Shown: piece by piece, positions 54,036 to 64,000 of the stretch
Layout: each line of letters opens with the position of its first letter
Position numbering within the stretch: the first letter of the stretch is position 1
Source: Mallotus nudiflorus
Lineage: Eukaryota > Streptophyta > Magnoliopsida > Malpighiales > Euphorbiaceae
Length of the DNA: 64,000 bases
Direction: 5' to 3'
NCBI GenBank assembly: GCA_947683625.1
Contig: CANTUR010000193.1
Span: 4,898,001 to 4,962,000, forward strand
Translations under genes and position numbers: made by a program
Notes under the pieces: model-generated
What the model saw: the letters and a program-made list of their open reading frames with translations, nothing else
What the model was told of the DNA's origin: nothing
Database searches by the model: none

Positions 54036-55311
54036 GTTGAAATAAGACTTAGTACACAATAAAAAAATAATTAAGGACCTTAATGTCACTCCCTCATGTG
54101 TTTACTCTTAATTAATTAAAATGGTCACTTGTGCTTCATAGAATAAAGAATGATCACACAAGGCTGAAAACTCACACCACTCAACTTGTTTTCAAGGATT
54201 CTTATATGAATCAATAACCACATATCAAGTTATTTCACTATACTTGCAAAACACCAAGAATTATGATTTAAAAAGCTTAGTTCAGGCAAAATAGAAGAAT
54301 TAAGAAAATCAACAAATAGCCACGCTTTCAATAAAATTAGGAAGAAAAACACAAGAAAACTTCAAAAGGATGTAAATGACATATAAAGAAACAATTTACA
54401 TATAATAAACACAAAAATTAGATGAAGAAACAAGAAAGATGCAATTCAACTCGAAATAAGAAAAGAGGGAACAATAATAAAAACAAGTGCTTAATGAATC
54501 AAGAATAATGAAAAACTAAAAATGAAGCAATGGTCATGTAAAAAGAATGAAAATAAGGTGCAAGGAATAAGGAATTAAGTTCAAGAACTAAGAAATCAAG
54601 TTTAAGCCTGAATAGAAAGTTCTAACCAAACAATAATAGAAACAAGATCTTAGAGCTCAAGAATGAATTAAAAACTTCAACTTGATGTAAAAGGCATGCA
54701 AGGATCATATTTGGAAGCAAAAATCACAAATAAAGCTGATTAAGAAGGAAGGTTACCTTTGTATGCCTTAAATGTGTCAATTCTGCCCAAAGTTAAAAGA
54801 CATGCAAAAAAGAGAATATTTGAAGGAGAAAGATGAATTTAAGACTGAAATAATTCAAATAAGATGGTATATGTAGGGTTCAAGTCAATGGAATTCAATG
54901 TCCCTTTGAATCTTTCTAAACAACCACCTAATCCTTATTTGTGTAGGATTGTAAAAATCTTCTTAATTTCCTCTTGAGTTTAGGAAACTTTCAAGGCTAG
55001 TTGTAATAAAAAACTTTTAAGAACCCTAATATCTATATAAACACACCAAGATCAAAGACTAACACACCAAACACATTTCCAAGCCAATCAAGACACAATC
55101 AAACCAATCAGACATGTTCCTTGATTTTTTTAGATACTTCATATCTAATTTCATTTTTTTTTGCTTTCTTTTTTTTTCTTTTTTTTTTCAAATTAGAATA
55201 TAAAACTATAAGAATAAAAAATAAGCAATGCAAAACATAAAGAAAGCAAGAAAATAACTTAAAGAAAAAGGATAAATAACCTGATTTAAGAGCCAAAGCT
55301 ATAATACCAAA
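54036..55311 (-). mobile_element. Leader and primer-binding site of A1
   Basis: On the minus strand the internal region opens with TTTGGTATTATAGCTTTGGC (55311-55292), a primer-binding site of the initiator-Met type. About 1.25 kb of AT-rich leader follows, including an A/T-run segment at 55150-55190, before gag. No coding potential is seen. Confidence 0.75.
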
Positions 55312-56027
55312 TGTTAAAAACCACGAACCCTAATGATTATGAACCCGTGAATTACTATCTTGGAAACCCAAGAACAAATTGAGTTTCAAAACCTAAGAAT
55401 TGCTTAAATCAAATTGCAAGGTTTGGTTGATCAAGATCAGAACCTAAAGAAAACTAAGTTCTATAAACCCTAACCTTTAACACACCACAAGGATAAATCA
55501 ATTCCATGATAAGTGGTTTATGCATTCAATAAGAATTCAAGAATTCAAGCAAATATGCAAAAGGACTAATTTTCATTCAATTTCCAATCTCTCTAAAACA
55601 CACCATAAGGAGGGTTTTTATAACATCCTAACATAAGAAACCCTAATAAAACTATTAAGCATAATACCAAATAATATAGTTATTAACTTAAATAAGAGAT
55701 TTAAGCCCACATACTAGACCATATTAGTCTTCATGTATTTTGACTTGCAAAAAATTAAGCAAAGCCCATTCAATTGTGTCTTCACTTGGGCCAAACCTAG
55801 CATGATCAATTGAATTTCTTTAACTAGCTCAATCTTGCATATATCCAATTAAGGCTTTTTATAGCTTCTTGGACCTTGACCTTGTAATTGGGCATTGTGG
55901 CATGCTTAATGGATCCTTAGCTTTATCTTTGATTTTCTTATTGTCCTCTCTATCAAGCCGATCCTTAGCTTTATCTCTAGAAATGACACCACCATCACCA
56001 TTCTCAAGCTTGGCCATGTCCATATCA
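55312..56027 (-). mobile_element. LTR 2 of the gypsy family A array, shared by A1 and A2
   Basis: It matches LTR 1 (48708-49437), about 716 bases. It serves as the 5' LTR of A1 (its primer-binding site lies to the left) and also directly follows the polypurine tract of A2 to the right. Near its left end it lacks about 17 bases present in LTRs 1 and 3 (the agaacctccaaggattag segment). Confidence 0.88.
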
Positions 56028-56317
56028 TTCCCTCCTTCTTTAGGATGATTCGTCCTCAAATCAAGCTCATCGCCTACATTAAAAGGACTCAGATCAGCAA
56101 CATCAAATGTACTACTCATATTATACTCACCTTTTAAATCAATCTTAAAGGCATTATCATTGATCCTTGGACTTAGTTTAGACTTTAGTTGATTTAGGAA
56201 TCTTTCCTTTCAAAAATGAACCCAAACCTAATCTCTAGGTTGGAATACCATTGGAATTCATCCTTTATTAACACTCTTAGCCATTTTTTCATTTTGCTTC
56301 GTAATTCTCTCTTTAAC
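55859..56317 (-). pseudogene. C-terminal tail of the A2 polyprotein overlapping LTR 2
   Basis: The minus frame 56119-55859 is MSSTFDVADLSPFNVGDELD, LRTNHPKEGGNDMDMAKLEN and onward to DPLSMPQCPITRSRSKKL. It crosses the polypurine tract and runs about 170 bases into the LTR. The ending PITRSRSKKL corresponds to PMIRSRTKKF in element B. The stretch 56120-56317 holds frameshifted integrase C-terminus. Confidence 0.75.
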
Positions 56318-56995
56318 TTACTTGTGTAGCTTTTTAACCAAATATGCCTTAAAAGAACCTTCAACATTAACAAGCTTGTTAAAAGGTAAAGGAATTAAAT
56401 CCATAGGAGTTAAAGGATTAAAGACATATACAATTTCAAATGGTGAAGTGTGTGTAGTGCTATGAACAGCCCTATTGTATGCAAATTCAACAAATGGTAA
56501 CAAATCATCTCAAGATTTTAAATTCTTAGAAATCAAAGCATGAAGTAATTGAACTCAAATCCTATTCACAACTTCATTTTGTCCATCTATTTATGGATGG
56601 CAAGTAGTAGAAAAAAGAAATTTAGTGCCTAACTTAGCCCATAGCACATGCCAAAAGTGACTTAGAAATTTAACATCTCTATCACTAATAATGGTCCTAG
56701 GTACTCTATGTAAATGCATAACTTCCCTAAGAAACAAATCAATAATATGAATAGCATCATCACTTTTATGGAATGGTATAAGGTGAGCCATCTTACTAAA
56801 CCTATCCACAACAACAAATATAATATCTTTACCTTTCTTAGATCTAGGCAAACCAAGCACAAAGTCCATAGACAAATCTATCCAAGGAACATGAGGAATA
56901 GGTAAAGGCGTATATAACTCGTGGGGTTGCAATTTGGACTTAGCTTTCAAACAAACAATGCATTGACCATAAATCTTATGCACATCATGTTTCAT
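56318..56995 (-). pseudogene. A2 integrase remnant
   Basis: Frames 56995-56591 and 56503-56318 mirror those of A1: YGQCIVCLKAKSKLQPHELY, WIDLSMDFVLGLPRSKKGKD, VSD replaced by ISDRDVKFLSHFWHVLW, then MLPFVEFAYNRAVHSTTHTS. The first Cys of the CGQCIVC zinc-binding stretch is Tyr here. Stops lie in the same places as in A1 (for example after TTCHP at 56591), so the two copies share a mutated ancestor. Confidence 0.83.
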
Positions 56996-57127
56996 GCATG
57001 GCCAATAAAATGCTCAATTAGAGTATCATAAGTCTTTTGCACCCAAAATGACCCATTAAACCGCCCCTATATGCTTCCCTAACTAGTACAACCCGTAAAG
57101 AATAATTAGGAATATAAAGGCAATTTT

Positions 57128-57586
57128 TCATAAAAGAAAACCCTCAAGCACATAAAAATCATTAAAAATAGCCTCATTTGCACAAGTTGTAAACACATTG
57201 ATAAAATCATTATCACTCATATACAACTCTTTTATGAAGTCAAAGCCCAATAATTTAGAATTAAAAGTATAAAGTAAAGCATACCTGCAAGAGAGTGCAT
57301 CAACAACCACATTTTCTTTACCTTTCTTATACTTGACTACATACGTAAATGTCTCAATGAACTCCATCCTCTTGGCATGTCTTCGATTTAGCTTTTCTTG
57401 CCCCTTGAGATGGTTTAAACTCTCATGATCTGTGTGTATGACAAAATCCTTGGGCCATAAATAGTGTTGCCATGTTTGTAAGGCCCAAATCAAAGCATAG
57501 AGTTCTTTGTCATAGGTTGGGTATCGAAGGGCTGCTACATTTACCTTTTCACTAAAATAGCATATAGGTATGCCCTCTTGCAACAA
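57128..57586 (-). pseudogene. A2 RNase H domain
   Basis: The 152-codon minus frame begins LLQEGIPICYFSEKVN, then YDKELYALIWALQTWQHYLW, FVIHTDHESLNHLKGQ (catalytic Asp) and YKKGKENVVVDALSCRYALL. It is better preserved at its start than the A1 copy, which has a frameshift there. Confidence 0.83.
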
Positions 57587-57839
57587 AATAGCCCCAATTT
57601 TAAGACATGGTTCATCAACCTCATAAAAGTACTAGGTGCATTTGTAAGCCCAAACGACATAACTAACAACTCATAAAGACCATACTTTGTCTTAAAAGCC
57701 ATTTTCCACTCATCCCCCATGTTCATGTGAATTTGATAATAACCAGAATGCAAATCAATATTAGTAAACAAACATGCACAATGCAACTCATCAAGAATAT
57801 CATCTAACCTAGGGATAGGAAGATGATACTTTGTAGTTA
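57587..57839 (-). pseudogene. A2 reverse transcriptase fragment between two deletions
   Basis: Only a short middle segment survives: TKYHLPIPRLDDILDELHCA, CLFTNIDLHSGYYQIHMNMG, FKTKYGLYELLVMSFGLTNA, PSTFMRLMNHVLK. On its upstream side the LTR end follows immediately (57840). On its downstream side MNHVLK joins directly to the RNase H start (IGAILLQEG), so the catalytic FDDIL motif, thumb and tether are gone, along with gag, protease and the N-terminus. Confidence 0.82.
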
Positions 57840-57887
57840 TGTTAAGAACCTCCAACGATTAGAACAATGAACCCTAATGATTATGAA
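57840..57887 (-). mobile_element. LTR 3 of the gypsy family A array (truncated)
   Basis: The 48 bases tgttaagaacctccaacgat, tagaacaatgaaccctaatg, attatgaa match the ends of LTRs 1 and 2. The copy is cut at 57887 by the 5' LTR of element C. Confidence 0.8.
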
Positions 57888-58877
57888 TGATGCAAACTAA
57901 ATAAGCACCAACCATGTTGACAAGCATGATGATCTACTCAAGTATGATGGTCCAATGACTAGAGCTCACTTGAAGAAATTCAAGGATGCTTTAGGAGTGT
58001 TCGTGAAGTAAGAGATGAATGTTGAGTTGATTAATCAAAGCACAAGTGCAAATAGAGCTCAATTGAGTGAATTTGGAGAAAGTTTGACACAAGGGCAAAA
58101 TCATCCCTTTTGTACCTAATTATCATATTTTGACCCTTAAAATGAAGAATTCATGTCAAAATCTTCAAGTGGAGTGATTTGCATTCAAAACACATAAAAT
58201 GCAATTTTAAAGATTTTTGAAGGTTCTAAAAGATGCTAATGGAATCTACAAGAATCAAGAATCTTTTAAGAATATTCTCTAAAAATAAAATCGTAGATGT
58301 GATGAAGAGTGGCTGCTACTCATTAACAGACTTAGTTAAATTTTACTTAGTTGTCATGAGTTGTCAAATCGACTTTTCAATGCTTAATTTTCATGAGTTG
58401 TCAATTTGACTTTTCAAAGCTTAGTTGTTATATTTTTGAAGGGATCCTATTTAGTTAAGGATTTTCCTTTATAGGAGTCTTTAGGAATAAGTAAGAAAAC
58501 CTATTCCTTAGGATGTTTACATACCTATACAAAGGCCATAGCAATATAGTATGAATTTCAATGAAGTTTATCAATTAATTCTAAATTCTTAAGAGGTTAA
58601 AGTCCTTTTCTTTTGTTCTTAAAAGAACTTTAGTGAATTTATCAAGTGAAGGCTTGGTAAATTCAAACATAGTTTAATTTAGACTTAAAATTGACTTTGT
58701 TAATATTAGGTTTATATTGAACAACCTTGAATTCTTTATAATTAAGGTTCTTAAGTACAGGTTATTTAAGGGTCTTGTTGGGGATTAGAGTTTCTTTTTG
58801 CTTGATTTATGAATAATCCTTGGAAAGGATATTAAGATTGAATACGGGTTTGATACAAGTTAACCACGTTCATACCA
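57888..58877 (+). mobile_element. 5' LTR of gypsy element C
   Basis: It starts TGATGCAAACTAAATAAGC and ends ccacgttcatacca at 58877, 990 bases, followed by a primer-binding site. It is related over its whole length to the inverted solo LTR at 32317-33302. Element C inserted into LTR 3 of the family A array. Confidence 0.88.
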
Positions 58878-59709
58878 TTTAGTGTCAGAGCTTTGGCTCA
58901 TTAATCAAGTACGTATCTTTACTTTTCTTTGTTGTTTGTATTTAATCCAAAAAAAATCATTATTTCTTATTTCATTTGTTCTTATGTCTTGTTTGATATC
59001 AATTCATTTTCTTTATGATCATTGTGATCAAATTCATTTTTTAGTATCTTGCGTCAATTTCATTATTTTCTTCATATTCCAACTTTTTTTTTCTTTAAAA
59101 AAATAAAAAAATTAGTTTATACTCTTGTTGTTTTGCATCCTAAGAGTCTTGTTTGTCACAAATACATATCAAATTGAAGTTTGTTCTTAATTTGGTCATT
59201 TTAGCATTCTTAATTTGGTCATTTTAGCATTTATTACAAAAAAAAAGAGGTGTATTGATCAAAGTTAAATTCAGTCAGCCTATAACCATTCCAATTTGTT
59301 ATTTTCCTTATGAATTTCGTACCTTACCTTATTTCAATTATGAATATTCTACTCTTCTTCTTAAGTTGCGTTTGGGGTAGTTTAAACACTTATTCCAATA
59401 TTTCTTATTTTTGTTTTGTTTGCATATTGTTTTTGTTTGTTGCATTTTCTTTGGCTCTTATAGTCAAATTTAAGTTTAATTTTTCTTTGCTTGTTTTTTA
59501 TTGAGCTTAATTTGATAATTAGTAACTTAAGTTCTAGAAGAACTATAAGAAAAGAATTTAAGAGGTAAAAGGTGAGTGGTGGGCTCATAAGAGGGTAAAA
59601 CCTAATTGAGTGAAACATGAGTGTTGAGTGACATTCTTTGAGTGTAAATACATGAGGGAGTGTTACTTGTGAGGTTTTTTTTCTTTTCTTTTGTTTCTTT
59701 GTTTATAAC
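58878..59709 (+). mobile_element. Primer-binding site and leader of element C
   Basis: TTTAGTGTCAGAGCTTTGGC at 58878 is the primer-binding region. The AT-rich leader runs to the gag ATG at 59710 and contains no convincing gene. Near 59185-59235 a 24-base segment (cttaatttggtcattttagc) is repeated in tandem. Confidence 0.75.
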
Positions 59710-60720
59710 ATGTCAAGTTCAAAAGAGGTTGAGAAAGATACCAAATGGAAACTCTTTATGAAGGCGATGCAAGAACAAATGAGTCAATTAATGAACAACC
59801 ATAAAGAGGTTCAAAAGTGAATAGGGAGAATATAGCAAAGTCAAAAGACAACAGCCACTATAAATCAAACCACACCAATATAAAAGCTCATAGAGGGAGG
59901 TGGCATGAAGATGATGATGAATCAATTGATGAAAGAAATTAAGGGCGTAGGAGGTAAGATAACAACCTTGGGAGCATAAAGATGAAGATACCTACTTTTC
60001 ATGGTAGAAGCGATCCTGAAGCATATCTAGCATGGGATAAAAAGGTGGATTTCATGTTTGATTGTCACAACTACTCTAAGGAAAAGAAAGTTAAGCTTGC
60101 AGCTATTGAGCTTATGGATTATGCCTTAGTTTGGTTAGACTAACTAGTGGTTTCAAGAAGGCATTGTGAAGAACCTGTTTGTACATGGCAAGAGATGAAG
60201 ACCATTATGCGAAAGAGATTTGTGCCAAATCATTACTATAGAGATTTTCATAATTGACTTCAAGGTCTTAGACAAGGTTCAAAGAGTGTTGAATAGTACT
60301 ATCAAGAGATGGAGATGACTTTGATTCGTACTAAAATTAATAAAGACCGTGAACAGACTATGGCACATTTCTTAAATGGGCTAAACAAGGAGATTGCTCA
60401 TGTAGTGGAATTACATCCATACATAGAGCTAGAAGATATGTACCATATGGCACTCAAAGTGAATCAATAGTTGAATAGGAGAACTCCTAAGTCTCATATG
60501 ACTATAATAACATCCAATTGGAAGTCAAAGTGGAAAGAGGGTGACAAAAGCACTTCCAAACCTAAATTTGACAAAGGAGGCAAGGAAGGAGGGAGCTCAA
60601 AAAAAGCTCCATTGAATGTTTTAAATGCAAGGGAAGAGGACACTTGCAATGTGATTTTCCAAATAAGAAGGTCATGAACCTTGTCAATGGAGAGTTTGAT
60701 GGTGAGGAGGAAGAGCAGGA
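59710..60720 (+). pseudogene. Element C gag remnant with zinc knuckle
   Basis: The start is at the ATG 59710 (MSSSKEVEKDTKWKLFMKAM, QEQMSQLMNNHKEVQK, stop). In other frames it continues MKIPTFHGRSDPEAYLAWDK, KVDFMFDCHNYSKEKKVKLA, MKTIMRKRFVPNHYYRDFHN, FLNGLNKEIAHVVELHPYIE, then the basic segment SNWKSKWKEGDKSTSKPKF (60510 onward) and the zinc knuckle ECFKCKGRGHLQCDFPNKK near 60615. The knuckle's last Cys is displaced: H-x2-C instead of H-x4-C. Stops and at least one frameshift (near 60610) break the gene. Confidence 0.8.
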
Positions 60721-61430
60721 TGATGAGATGCCCCCACTTGAAGATGCAAGCGATGCTGAAGAAGACCTTAATAAGGTTGACTACAAAGATTTTCTAGTTG
60801 CAAGGTGAACATTAAGTACACAAACCAAAGTAGAAGAGGATGAACAATGTGACAACATCTTTCATGCAAGATGTAGAGTTAAAGGAAAGGTATGTTGTTT
60901 AATCATTAATGGAGGTATTTATACAAATGCAGCTAGTACTTTGTTAGTTGAAAAACTTAATTTGCCCACTTTGAAATTTCCTAGGCCCTATAACTTGCAA
61001 TGGCTAAATGATTGTGGAGAGGTTAAGGTTACTAAACAAGTACTTATTCTATTTTCTATGGGGAAGTATGTTGATGAGGTCCTTTGTGATGTTATGCCCA
61101 TGCAAACTAGTCATATTCTTTTGGGGCGTCCATGGTAATTTGATAGAAGGGTTACTCATGATGGTTTTACAAACAAATATTCTTTTGTCATGGATGGTAA
61201 AAATATTATACTTTCACCTTTTTCACACAAAGAAGTTTATGAGGATCAAAAGAGAATGAAAGAGAGAACGTGAGCATAAGAGAGAAAAAGAAAAGAATGC
61301 ACATCAAAAGGAGAGTTATGAGAAAACAAATGAGGGTGTGAGCAAACTGTGGAAAAAGGAGAGCTAAGGGTGGATGTGAAAAAGAAACGAGAGGTGCATG
61401 TAAAAGGAGAGATTGAGGGAAAAAAGAAAG
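60721..61430 (+). pseudogene. Element C protease remnant with altered active site
   Basis: An acidic stretch (DDEMPPLEDASDAEEDLNKV) precedes NIFHARCRVKGKVCCLIING, then GIYTNAAS. The retropepsin motif D-G-G/S is here N-G-G, so the catalytic Asp has become Asn and the enzyme should be inactive. LVEKLNLPTLKFPRPYNLQW, LNDCGEVKVTKQV and MPMQTSHILLGRPW follow (frame 60941-61138), then a stop, FVMDGKNIILSPFSHKEVYE and a Lys/Glu-rich linker. Confidence 0.8.
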
Positions 61431-62456
61431 AGTGGCAAGTGAGTTTTTATGCAAAAGAAGGGATGTGAAGAGGGCATATTTTTCTCAAATTCTAATGATT
61501 GTGCCTATGTACAAAGAGGCGTATTTTACTAGTAATGAACTTGACATTTCTTTGCCTCATGTTTTTATGTCTCTTTTGAAGGAATTTGCAGATTTATTTC
61601 CTAAAGAAGTGCCAAAGGGTTTACCACCCTTAAGGGGAATCGAGCATCAAATAGATTTCATCCATGGTTTTCAAATTCCAAACAAGCCACCATATCAATG
61701 TAATCTTGAGGAGACAAAGGAGTTACAAAGACAAGTGGAGGAGCTAATGGATAATCGGCTGATTAGAGAATGCATGAGCCCATGTGTTGTACCCATTTTG
61801 TTAGTACCAAAGAAAGATGGTTCATGGCGTATGTATGTTGATTGTAGGGCTGTCAATAAAGTAACAATTAAGTATCCCCATCGCATTCCTCGTTTAAATG
61901 ACATGCTTGATGAATTGCATTATGCATGCATTTTCTCTAAAATTGATCTTAAAAAGGGTTACTATCAAATTAGGATGAGAGAAGGGGATGAATAGAAAAC
62001 TGCTTTTAAAACAAAATATGGATTATATGAGTGGTTAGTTATGCCTTTTGGGTTAACTAATGCACCTAGTACTTTCATGAGATTAATGAACCATGTTTTG
62101 CATGCATTTTAGGGAAGTTTGTAGTTATTTATTTTGATGATATACTTGTTTATAGTAAGTTATTGATGAACATCTTGATAATGTACATTTAGTTTTTGAT
62201 GTTTTGTGCAAAGAAAGGTTCTTTTTACATAAGTAAACTCATTTTCCTAGGGTTTGTGGTGAGTGCATAAGGCATTGAAATGGATGAAAAGAAGGTTAAG
62301 GCAATCAAGGAATGGCCTACACCTAAGTCTGTTGGAGAAGTTCATTCGTTCCATGGTTTGGCAAGTTTTTATAGAAGACTTGTTTGAGAATTTAGCACAA
62401 TTGCTGCACCATTAACCAAAGTAATCAAGAAGAACGTGGTATTTAAATAGGGAGAT
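61431..62456 (+). pseudogene. Element C reverse transcriptase remnant
   Basis: The frame 61432-61995 covers the N-terminal part: LKEFADLFPKEVPKGLPPLR, GIEHQIDFIHGFQIPNKPPY, VEELMDNRLIRECMSPCVVP, VPKKDGSWRMYVDCRAVNKV, IFSKIDLKKGYYQIRMREGD. A TGG-to-TAG change then stops it (GDE-stop-KTAFK). The frame continues LVMPFGLTNAPSTFMRLMNH, and after a shift VIYFDDILVYSK keeps the catalytic Asp-Asp. The thumb (VHSFHGLASFYRRLV) has stops around 62380-62450. Confidence 0.83.
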
Positions 62457-63075
62457 GTGCAAGAGAAAGACTTTAACATGCTTAAGGATAAGTTGATTTC
62501 ATCACCTTTACTTTCTTTACCCAACTTTTCTAATGCTTTTGAAATTGAATGTGATGCCTTAGGTTTGGGTATTGGGGCTGTTCTCATGCAAGAAGGAAAG
62601 CCAATTGCTTACTTTAGTGAAAAGTTAAATGAGCTGCCTTGAAGTATCCTACATATGACAAGGAGATGTATACATTAGTTCGAGCCTTACAAATATGGCA
62701 ACATTACCTATGGCCCAAAGAGTTTGTGATTCACACTGATAATGAGTACTTGAAGTATTTGAAGGGACAACAGAAGCTAAACAAATGCCATGCTAAATGG
62801 AGTGAGTTTATTGAATCTTTTCCATATGTCATAAAGTATAAACAAGGTAAGGACAATATAGTTGTTGATGCATCATCTCAAAGGTATATGCTTCTTTTTA
62901 TTCTTGATGCTAAGTTTTTGGGTTTTGAGTACATCAAGGAATTATATACAAATAACCATGACTTTAGCAAATTTTATCATGCATGTGAAAAGGTTGCATT
63001 TGATAAGTATTATAGGCATAATGGGTTTTATTTAGAGATAATCATTTATGTGTGCTTATAAGTAGTATGTATGAA
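62457..63075 (+). pseudogene. Element C RNase H remnant and truncation point
   Basis: Frames 62457-62642 and 62639-63061 give LISSPLLSLPNFSNAFEIEC, DALGLGIGAVLMQEGKPIAY, FSEKLNELP, then KYPTYDKEMYTLVRALQIWQ, FVIHTDNEYLKYLKGQQKLN (catalytic Asp kept) and YKQGKDNIVVDASSQRYMLL. After FYLEIIIYVCL the sequence leaves the element near 63075. Integrase and the 3' LTR are missing; a B' LTR follows. Confidence 0.83.
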
Positions 63076-63086
63076 GGTAAGGTAAT

Positions 63087-63633
63087 ATGAACCTTAAAAG
63101 GGATAAAAAAGTGCCTAAATATGAAGAATTCAAGCTAATTAGTTTAATTTCCTATTTTGAAATTAATTAGCTTGATATGGATGAATTTTGGAGTTATTTC
63201 TATTTTGGAGTCAATAAGGAAGATTCAAGAAGATTCTTGAAGATGCGAGAAGATTCAAGAATATTCCAAGTCAAAGTCAATAAGTCAAAGTGAAATCCAA
63301 ATAGTCAACAATTCAAAGTCAAGGGTCAATGGTCAACATGTGACATGGCATGCTTCAATGCTTAGTTGTCATGAGTTGTCGTTTTGCTTAGTTGTCATGA
63401 ATTGTAATGAGTTGTCAATTTTGACTTTTCAAAGATGAGTTGTCATTAGTTGTCCTATTTTAAAGGAAATCTCCTTAATTAAGGATTTTCCTATATAGGT
63501 ATATTTGGAAATAAGGAATAAAACCTTTTCCTTTAAGGATAAGGTTGTTTACATGCCTATATAAGGGCTAACCCTATGAGAAATGAATTGAAGCATTGAA
63601 ATATTAAAAGTGAGGTTTTTCGTTAAACTTTGG
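63087..63633 (+). mobile_element. B' LTR fragment, plus orientation
   Basis: It starts TGAACCTTAAAAGGGATAAA and follows the B' LTR at 37756 (aagaattcaagctaattagt, ggatgaattttggagtta, ggcatgcttcaatgcttagt, aaggattttcctatataggt, atataagggctaaccctatg) to about 63633. The final 250 bases of the LTR are missing. The sequence folds back instead. Confidence 0.82.
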
Positions 63634-63665
63634 GAAAAACCTCACTTTTAATATTTCAATGCTTC
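63590..63665. repeat. Perfect 32-bp inverted repeat at a fold-back junction
   Basis: Left arm 63590-63621 (gaagcattgaaatattaaaa, gtgaggtttttc), loop 63622-63633 (gttaaactttgg), right arm 63634-63665, the exact reverse complement. The left arm is normal LTR sequence (compare 38275-38305), so the right arm is the unusual part. Confidence 0.93.
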
Positions 63666-64000
63666 CTTCTAAACTTGAAACATGAATATCTCAAGTTCTT
63701 CTTAGTATAAACGAAGATTCCATTGATTGTATTATGGACATACGAAACTTCAATAATATCAGTAAATGGATCTTTGTATGGTGTAGAAGTCTGTAAAACA
63801 ACCTTTAAAACACTAGAAAAAGAAAGATTAAAGTTGTTAGCATAATCATGATGAATAACCAGCTTGTTATCCTCCTCTTTGTTTTATGCACAAACTTCTT
63901 GGTTTGCCTTTACATGAGTTAATCCTTGCATATCTTCACTAGATTGCTCCAAACTTTGCAAACAATCCTTATTATCTTCAATGACTTGAACAAAATTAGT
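63666..64000 (-). mobile_element. Inverted internal fragment of a B'-type element
   Basis: The reverse complement resembles the unidentified second frame of B' (about 39480-39827): shared segments include ttctaaacttgaaacatgaa, tatctcaagttcttctt, aaaacactagaaaaa and ataatcatgatgaataac. It is diverged from that copy by roughly a quarter of positions by eye and runs off the end of the window. Confidence 0.75.

Noticed and set aside
58882..59618. Hydrophobic frames of 64-78 codons in the element C leader
   Set aside because: They come from T-rich leader sequence, which reads as Phe/Leu/Ile; no family resemblance.
1..64000. tRNA or rRNA genes
   Set aside because: No cloverleaf-type sequence or rRNA signature was noticed by eye; the only tRNA-related text is the primer-binding sites of the retroelements. 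A dedicated tRNA scan would be needed to exclude a hidden copy.

Overview
The window is nuclear DNA from a flowering plant, most likely a eudicot. It is AT-rich and packed with degraded LTR retrotransposons, and it holds one convincing host gene with GT-AG introns. I see no bacterial-type operons, rRNA, tRNA or CRISPR. I could not name the species.

The host gene lies at 20534-29840 (+). Twelve exons with compatible splice phases give a predicted 537-residue protein of the Rgp1 family, the partner of Ric1 in the guanine-nucleotide exchange factor for Rab6/Ypt6 GTPases at the Golgi. A long fold-back element (18541-19625) lies upstream, a MITE-like element sits in intron 10, and a Ty3/gypsy LTR begins about 290 bp beyond the last poly(A) signal.

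Left flank (1-18000): an inverted minisatellite hairpin whose loop is a copia LTR fragment (1213-2138); a minus-strand Ty1/copia fragment with leader, gag and the start of integrase (2139-4760); the 3' half of a CACTA (En/Spm) transposon with a Transposase_24-type pseudogene and a CACTA terminus at 9606; a minus-strand gypsy gag-pol remnant (9607-13552) with a 146-bp palindrome in its leader; then a minisatellite field (13590-17560) of three repeat types, split by a copia-type solo LTR (14108-15659) and ending in a short LTR-like sequence.

Right flank (31190-64000), nested retroelements: gypsy element B (31193-36864, +) with both LTRs, a solo LTR of family C in its leader, and a deletion removing reverse transcriptase and RNase H; gene and LTR scraps (37070-37753); a gag-only element B' (37756-40520); a copia gag fragment and two long, oppositely oriented copia LTRs (41549-46966) followed by a minus-strand copia pol; a minus-strand gypsy array of family A with three LTRs (48708-57887), one full-length but decayed internal region and one heavily deleted; gypsy element C (57888-about 63075, +) inserted in the third LTR; and a B' LTR that folds back on itself through a 32-bp perfect inverted repeat (63590-63665).

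Almost every retroelement reading frame has stops or frameshifts, so none looks autonomous. I did not recognise a new functional system. The most interesting material is structural: several large inverted repeats, hybrid LTR arrays, deletion products joined at short homology, gag-only elements, and polyproteins that run into their own LTRs.
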